A stretch of 64,000 nucleotides of DNA from Xenopus tropicalis (taxonomy: Eukaryota; Chordata; Amphibia; Anura; Pipidae), in assembly GCF_000004195.4 (NCBI RefSeq), contig NC_030683.2, forward strand, positions 70,465,764-70,529,763, written 5' to 3'. Each line of letters begins with the position of its first letter. Position 1 is the first letter of the stretch. Shown here one piece after another: positions 25,801 to 34,800 of the stretch. The notes under the pieces are model-generated. The model was not told the DNA's origin and searched no databases. It worked only from the letters and a program-made list of their open reading frames with translations. The position numbers and the translations under genes are program-made.

Positions 25801-28800
25801 TTATTATGATAAATATTCACTAGTGGGACTCATTTTTAAACACTGGGCAAATTTGCACCTGGGCAGTAACCCGTGGCAATCAAATGTTTGCATCCATTGT
25901 TCAACTTGCAGCAGGCTTAAAAAAGCCAGTCACTAATTGGTTGCTATGGGTTACTGCCTATGTGCAAATTTGTCCAGTTTTATTAAATTCAACCCCACTG
26001 ACTTCTGGCTGACTAAGGCTTGAAACCTGCTGAGATCATCACTTAGATGCACACATATTCATATGCATCCTAAAGGTCTGGTTAGCAATAATTCACATTA
26101 ATTTAAGGATGTCTCATTAACTAAAACAAACACAGAGCAATGTGCAAATTGTAGAGACAAGCCACTGTGATTTGTACCTAATTTTCAGCATTTTCCATTG
26201 ACTTATATAAAACACCCCAGAATTTTCTTTTTATACTCGAGTATAAGCCGATCCGAATATAAGCCGAGGTACCTAATTTTACCTAAGAAAACTGGAAAAA
26301 CCTATTGAATCGAGTATAAGCCTAGGATGGGAAATGCAGCAGCTTCTAAGTTTCAATAATCAAAATAAATTCCAATAAAATTAGGTTCTATCAATCTTAC
26401 TGAACAAATACGTGCAGGGAATCAGTATGCAAGACGCCATGCTCCCCCCTACTCCCCCCCTATTCAGTGTGAGTTTTACTTTAAGGAGTTCCCCCTCACT
26501 CTCCCTCACTCACCGTTCCGTTGCTTGCCTGCATCAAAGAGCTCTGCCACTCAAAAAGATAAATAGCAGGCCAGTTTGAGCTTTTCCCTGCATGCCTGCT
26601 CTCCCTCCCCCTATTACACGCATAGACACTGGAGCTGAAGCAGGGAGCATGTGAAGTCACGCTGGGGGGCGGGGCAAGGAACCAGGAAGGATCAGCATGG
26701 AGAAGAGAGTACAGGGAATCAGGTAGCAGAGGGTGTTAGTTGGAGGGAAGTATAAGCCAAGGGTTAATTTTTCAGCACATTTTGGGTGCTGAAAAACTCG
26801 GCTTATACTCGAGTATATACGGTAATACAAATTTGTATATTACAATGCCATTTTCTTCATTAGAAAATCAGAAAATTGAAGGTACTTCAATTTTGGACAC
26901 TTGAAGGTAATATAATCTTTTTTTTTTTTTTTTTTTTATTACATACACAATAGTTTGCACACTGGTCTTCCACTGGCAGAGTGGTCGCATTTCGAATATT
27001 TTTCAGTTAAAGGATTTTATTACAGTTCCTCAATACTATACTTATCTTTTGCACTTATATTTATTTCCTTCTTTTATAGGATAAACAATGCTCCAGTTCA
27101 TAAATATGAAAAAGATGTAGGCAGTAAGACAACCATGCGCCTTTTCTACCCAGAGTCTGCTGATTTTGATCCTCAGTTGGATAACAACCCAGACACTCTG
27201 TTGGTGTTGGTACCATTCAAACCTCTGGACATCCAGTGGATGAAGATAATCTTAAACAATGAGAAAAGGGTATGCTATAGAATTCTGTTAATATCAAGTT
27301 CTTTATTTTCATGCAGATTTGTCTGCCATTCTTGGCAAGAACCATCTTACTAGGTTGAGTAAAAGCTAACCACTCATTGGTTTCTATGGGTTGCTGCCCA
27401 CATGCAGATCTGCCCTGTACTGGGAAACTATGCCCACTATTCCTATATCTAAAACCAACAATTTACATGATTTAAACACTGATGTGTATTAGCTCTGGTA
27501 CAGCCGACTAAATCTGCTATAGTTTTAAGATTCCTAACGTGAGTACATTTTTGCAAAAAGAAAAAAATGTTAAGGGTACCTGGCAACAAAATGTTATGTC
27601 AAAAACTATGAGAAAAAATAATAAAATAAATACTATATATGAATAGTGTGGAAATGGAACACAAATTGAAAAATTGAATTTTATGAGTAGTTATTTTATA
27701 CTGCAGAAAAAAAACATACAAGAGCAGATGTATGTCTGCAAGTGCAGTGGAAAAAGTGTATTTTCTTTCCCACAATACAGCATTTTTTTCCCAAAATTCC
27801 AGCTTTATTGCAGTGGTAAAGGAAGGGGGGTGTTCTTGACACAGTTGTTGTGCACCTGTTGCAATTGCATCTGATTCCTAAAAATGAATACAAAAGCATA
27901 TGCACAGTTGCCAGTTTGCTGCCCAATTTTACAAATTAGCTTGCTCTGCAAAGTGGCAGCATCCTGCATGGAACTTATAGCACAGTTTAGCATAATCAGC
28001 AAAAACAGAGACACTACTATAAATTCCCACCTCAAGGTCATTAATACACAACTTAAAAAGCAAAGGGTGAAGGCTCTTGCCGTACTCAACTAACATTGAT
28101 CCAATTAGAAAATGCTCCATTTACCACCATTTTTTATAATCTATGCTTCAGCCAGTTCCTCTATTCATGTACTAATGTAATGTTCCTGGCCAATATTGCT
28201 TACTGTAACAATTAAACTTATGTTACCGTCTAGATTCCTGCTCATAGAATGCAAATTATTTAGTCTAAGATCTCTATGCATTAAATGTATTCAAGTAGCT
28301 TATTCCTTATTACCCCTTTCCAAAGCTTTCTTACCACTGATGTCAGATTAACAGACCTATAGCAATTCATCAAAATCTTGGCATCATGCCAGACTGCAAG
28401 GAATCCTGAAAAACTGTAAAGATATAAGGCAAGCACAGAATGAAGATTTTTAGTACACTAGGATGAACACCATCTTGGCCTGGACCTTTGTTTACCTTTA
28501 CATGTCCTAGTTTCTTTTGAATTTCTCAATTTGCTCATCACTAGTGGAAACCCTAATAGTTATATTATTAGAATTGGGTCTGTTAAAAAGAAAGTCTTCA
28601 TTAGATTGTTCCTCAGTTGTGTAGACGGAAGAAAAATAACAGTTCAGAATTTCTGCTTTTTTGCTGCTCACATCACAGCCATTTGATGTCTTCATTGATA
28701 AGGGTCTCACTTCTTCAGAGGTGCCCTTATACTGCTAAAGTTTGTAAGTCTAAAATTTCATTATAGAGTTGTCTCTGCAAAAAAATCTCAAAGGAGACCA

Positions 28801-31800
28801 TGTTATGATCACTATTCCTTAAATACTCGCCTGTGCAAATGCTATGGGTGAATTTGCTATTATTAGTCATTACAAAAGTGAATCTTTTCTAGTAAGTTCC
28901 TGAACTCAAATCAGGTGTAGAAACATCACCGGCATGCACTCAACGGACTCCAGGACAGCGGTTGTAAAACTTCAAAAATCTTTATTCAAGGATCCAGACC
29001 TGGTGCGTTTCGTGTGTTGCCAGTAGTGAACTGATACAAGTTTAAAAAGCATGTGGAGATGACATCACTTCTGATGTCACTTCCTATTTTCCTTATTATA
29101 TTTTAATAAAGTTTCTTTGTAAAAACAATAAGAACCAATGAATAATGCAATAAATTACACAAATCTCATTTCTTCTATCCACCTTAGTGTTATCTTTAGG
29201 TTACATTATTTGTTCTCTACAGGAGAAGAGAATAAAGGGGAAGTAAAATGAGAAAAAAAAAGGGGATGTAAAATTGACTTTGTACCTATGAATACGTGTG
29301 GCAACACACGAAACGCATCAGGTCTGGATCGTTGAATAAAGCTTTTTGAAATTTTACAACCGCTGTCCTGGAGTCCGTTGAGTGCATGCCGGTGATGTTT
29401 CTACACCTGATTTGAGGTCGTGTTTTCCTTTGCTGCGGGTCTGGGGCATTGCACCCGGGCCACTGAGAGGAAGCGTTGAGTGTATATCTAACCGTTCACA
29501 ACTGTACGTAGTATATTAATTGCACTAACATGAAGACTGAATATCTACAGAGTGAGATGTTCGGGGCATAAGCACCCGGACCTGTAGTCTAATTTGGTGA
29601 GCGTTTGGCTTGTTATAAGAAACCATTAAATTTAAGCTTAAGTTTATAGTTCACCACTACACAAGTATATAAGTGAATAGGAACGACTGGGAGCCTCCAG
29701 ACAAACAGAGGTAAGTTCCTGAACTACCTGAAATATAAAGCTGTCATTTAGCATATTTACAAACCTGCTAGCTTTTTTCTGATCTGGCCACCCCATTAGT
29801 TCAGTCAGTGGATAATAAAATAATAACAACTTGACCTAGTTATAAAGCCTCTTCCATTTGTAATAGTAGCTGAGATTCATTCTCCTCATATAGTGAGTGG
29901 TTTGTAGCATACACCAATGACATTTTTTTGTTTGCATTTGGTTACATATTTAGGCTGGGCTATAGGTTGCATTCTATAACCTCCCCAGTGCTATACCTGG
30001 TAATATCTTTAGTGAATGTCTTTAATTCTGGTTTACATACAGAAAAACACATTTGCACATTTTAATCCCTCTTCCCCTCCTGAAATGAGTGTAACAATTG
30101 AAATTTATTGCCAAGTCACTTTTTATCCCACGGGGTTTCAGTGATGCCAATTATATCATAATTTTTTGTACATGCAATTAACTCCAGCTCCCTTATAAAA
30201 GACATTTTATATAAACTTCCTATTCAGTTACATTCATCCTATTCATCCTCCCTCAAAATGTGAAATGATGCAGAAAGAAAGATATTTTGAAAGCATTTTA
30301 CCTCCTAAAACTGTCATTATATGAGAGCTGCAGAGACAACCTCTCAGGTCAGAAGCCAGAGTGAAATGAAGGATGGGAGTGTCGCTTCAGTCTCCCACAG
30401 GAAGTGGTCACAGTACTGACCGACAGGCTTTACTCAGCAGCAGCAGGGAAAACCCCTCCCAGTTTCCTCCTTCTGTGTCTCTCTGCTTTTGTGCTGCTGC
30501 AAGGAGGGGAAGAGAGGAACAGACTGCCTGTGACATTGCAAAGCCCCGCCCACCCTATGCATATTCACTGCACTTTAATTAGCTGCTGCTCTGTCAGTGA
30601 AGTCTATCAGGGCAGGCAGCCCCAGCCACATATTGAAGAGTCTAAACCGGAAGTAGAGCACAGTTTTCAAGCAGTTATGGACATATTTGAACCCAAAGGT
30701 ATTAAAATAAAAGCACTTCTATTTTACATTATTTTACATGGTTTAGTGCATTGTAAAAATGTATGGTATATATCCCCTTTAATTTCCGTGCATTTGCCAG
30801 CAGACAGCTGAGGCTTACTATTTTTTCCTCTGGGCTTAATAATTTTTCCTCTGATATTTACTAACTTGTGATGTACCCCAGTCAACAATCATTTAAAATG
30901 AAATCTCTTCTTTTTTAGGTTCGTAAAGGTTTTTGGAAAATGCCTCCTATTATTTGGGAGGTAGAACCTGAAAACATCCGCATCTTAAACCCATATTACA
31001 TGTCCGTTACTGCTACACAGATTCTTAAATCTAAAAAAATGATACCGGTAAGAAATATCAGTGCTATATCTGTGTTTGTCAGCATATCCTCCTGTTACTT
31101 TTTAGCTATAGCTGCTTTTTTTTTTTTTAAAGAAATTTTAAACCATAGCCCCCATCAAGGGTAGCTGAACTGTATGTTGAAATGTATGCTTTATATTGCT
31201 AAGGTTTAATGTTGCTGACTTTATATTTCACCATTTGATTTGTGTGTGCCCTGCTATGTTGGCACACGTTTTATCAAAGCTCATTTACTAACCTTGTTTT
31301 ATTTGATACATGCATCAGAATAATGAAACTCTGCTTGGGAAAATGTAATAAAAGGTAATTACCTATAGATACCAGTCAGCAGGAAGCATGGTGCAAATAA
31401 ATTTAATGGTAGCTACCAAACATTGCTGAACTACGCTGAATTTCAAGATGGCACCAGTAATACGAGAATGTAATGCAATGCATTCCAGGGAACGAGTGTA
31501 TACTAACAATCCCAACCGAGTAAGGGGGAGTTAAAAGGAAAGGCCTGCCTGAAATTAGCTTGAATCTGCTTGTGTTTATGCACTGGCATAATTAAGCCGC
31601 TGATTTTTAAAACTGAAGCACAACACCATGTTTGGCATTAGCCGTAGATGAGCAAACTTTTATTACATTTCCCCTTAGTCTATTAAGGGGTCAGTTTGCT
31701 ATGTTGCAATTAAAATTTGCACCATAATTTGTAGGCGGTGTGAGGGCAGGACTGCATTAAAGGACCACTAACATTTAAGAGTGAAAATATTTTGTCTGTT

Positions 31801-34800
31801 CATCCAACACCTACAAATAAACAAATGTCCTATTTTATATGAGATATTTTTATTCTATGGTCCTGTAGAGATATACAAATAAAGCATTGCTTTATTCTGC
31901 TTGAATGGCTGCCTCTAGGGTTACCCAGCAATTTATTTATACAAACTGTAGTTTGTTTGTCAGTTGTTAGTGTTATTAAAGGAGAAGGAAAGACTAAGTC
32001 ACTTGGGGATGCCAAAATGTTAGGCACCCCCAAGTGACTTTAATCGCTTACCTTTTCCCCCAGGCTGGTGCCCCTGTTTGGAGAAAACCGCACCAGCCCG
32101 GGGTAGCTGCAGCGAGCGCTTCCTCTTCCTTGTGCATGCGCAGTAAAGTGACAAGCCAAACTTTAACAAAAAAGTAAGCTTTTCACTCTAATGCGCATGC
32201 GCCGGCCCAGGGATTTTGCCGGCAGATCGAACACGGAAGAAGGAAGCGTTCGCTGCATGTAACCCAGGCTGGTGCGGTTTTCTCCTAACAGGGGCACCAG
32301 CCCGGGGTACAAGGTAAGCAGTTAAAGTCACTTGGGGGTGCCTAACATTTTGGCACCCCCAAGTGACTTAGTCTTTCCTTCTCCTTTAAAGGGGACCTGT
32401 CTCCTTAAAGGGGATCTATCATGAAAATCAAATTGTCCGAATGGATAGTGCAGATGAAAATATTAAAATCTTCAAATATATTTCTTTATAAGAAATGCTT
32501 ACTTTTTAAAAAAAATTAGATATTATTGCATAGAGTTAGGTTTCTTTCTCTGAGAGACAGTTCAAGCAATTGCTGAATGGGAGTGGCTACACCCTTGCTG
32601 TGATGTCACTTAGCAACTAGCAAAGTCCCACCCTTCCTCCTCCATACTGAATAGCATCCTCACATCAACTGTTATTTTGAAAGCTCCTTCTGAGATATGT
32701 AAGGCGGTTCTCTTCATATACATGAACCTTCTGATTTTATTGGCAGAGTTATGCCTGCACACTCAGTCAAATACAGACAGTTGAGAGTTTGCTAAATAGT
32801 GTACTGATGTTTATGTAATGTTTAAAATTTTGTTTTTTTGTTGAATATCTGGTTCTGTATATGTATGTATGTTTTTATTTATATGGTGTTACTTATGTAT
32901 GCAGCACTGTACAGCAGAATAAATTAATACAACACGGGGTCATTTTTATAATAAATAAAAAAATTACAATTACAAAAGTATCAAAGAGACAAAAGTAAAG
33001 AGGTCCCTGTCCTATAGACTGTATCTACTGTCTGTAAGTAGAATCCTGTTATTTACTAATTTCCTTTTCCACAACTTACAGTGGCTTGCAAAAGTATTCG
33101 GCCCCCTTAAACTTTTCCACATTTTGTCACATTACAGCCACAAACATGAATCAATTTTATTGGAATTCCATGTGAAAGACCAATACAAAGTGGGGTACAT
33201 GTGAGAAGTGGAAGGAAAATCATACATGATTCCAAACATTTTTTACAAATAAATAACTGCAAAGTGGGGTGTGCGTAATTATTCAGCCCCCTGAGTCTAT
33301 ACTTTGTAGAACCACCTTTTGCTGCAATTACAGCTGCCAGGCTTTTAGGGTATGTCTCTACCCGCTTTGCCCACCTACAGACTGAAATCCTTGCCCATTC
33401 TTCTTTGCAAAACAGCTCCAGCTCAGTCAGATTAGATGGACAGCGTTTGTGAACAGCAGTTTTCAGATCTTGCCACAGATTCCCCATTGGATTTAGATCT
33501 GGACTGTGACTGGGCCATTCTAACACATGGATATGTTTTGGTTTAAACCATTCCATTGTTGCCCTGGCTTTATGTTTAGGGTCGTTGTCCTGCTGGAAGG
33601 TGAACCTCCGCCCCAGTCTCAAGTATTTTGCAACACTTTTAGGCATTTTACAGAAAAGTCATAAAAACCACTAATTTTAGGAAAGCTTTGCAGATTGGTG
33701 CTTTGGTGTAGAAAGGACTTTTTACCAATTTTACACGTGTTTGATATAAGCAGGTATAACGCAGATACAGTCTGTTCTGTAACGTATGCCAAGCAAAGCA
33801 ATAACCATAAGAAAGCAATAACCTAATCTCCCCTTGTGGCAGTTCCCTATTGTACCAGTTTTAAAGCACTCACAAAAACTTTTACATTATATCAGCAGAC
33901 AAAACGTAAGTCCAATCAAAAAGGCAAACCTTTGAAAAAAGTCTTATTACGTACACAAACACGAGCTTTGACAACCCACAAGATGTACCATACTGAGAGG
34001 AAGTGACATGTTTCCACAATATGCACATGCAATAAATATATAAAGGGGGGGAAGTAAGGCAATGTACAAAGGTCCTAGCTGATCACTTTTTGGCATATTG
34101 TGTAAAAAGGGAAATGTATTCTTTAATGAGATAGGTCTAATGTGAATTGAAACTACAAAACCTTATACATTTTTATTGCTGTATACAGAGTTGGTGGCAT
34201 CTGAAGAAAAGCAGTTCTGTCAATCAAAGTTTAGGGCACTGGTATGCAGGGTGAAATTGTAAAGTAGAAAAATAGCCCCTATACTCACAGATTATAACAT
34301 GAGTAACACCCCCTATGGTCGGGGTCCTGCTGCTCCCTACCTCCCCCCGCGAGACAAGTGCTACTGAGATGGTCAGCACATCGCTAGCACCCCCCCCCCG
34401 CGACAAGTGCTGCTACTGATATGGTCGGGGTCCTGCCGCTCCCTACCTCTTGTGCTGCTGCTCCGTGTCTCCAGTTTCCAACTGGCCAGCCCTCGGCCAT
34501 CGGAGGTGATCCGAGGTGGCTCTGCTACTGCTGCGTCTGCACCTAGCACCTGCACCTAGCACCCCCCCCAACAAGCGCCGGCGCTGCTACTGAAATGCTC
34601 GGCACATCAGTAGCACACCAAGCCACCCCCGTGCGACAAGCGCCGGGGCTGCTATTCTATTGAGCTGGTGCTGCTGGTCCCTACCTCTTGTGCAGGCATG
34701 CCTGAAGTGCAGATCATCTCCTTCCTCCGATGGCCGAGGGCTGCCCAGGCTGTGGCTTTGGAGACAGGGAGCAGCAGCACAAGAGGTAGGGACCAGCAGC

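Noticed and set aside
28893..28906. Splice donor GTAAGT at 28892 as an st3gal4 alternative exon end
   Set aside because: The same 15-mer occurs at 29711, and both copies flank an insertion in an L2; it is a target duplication.
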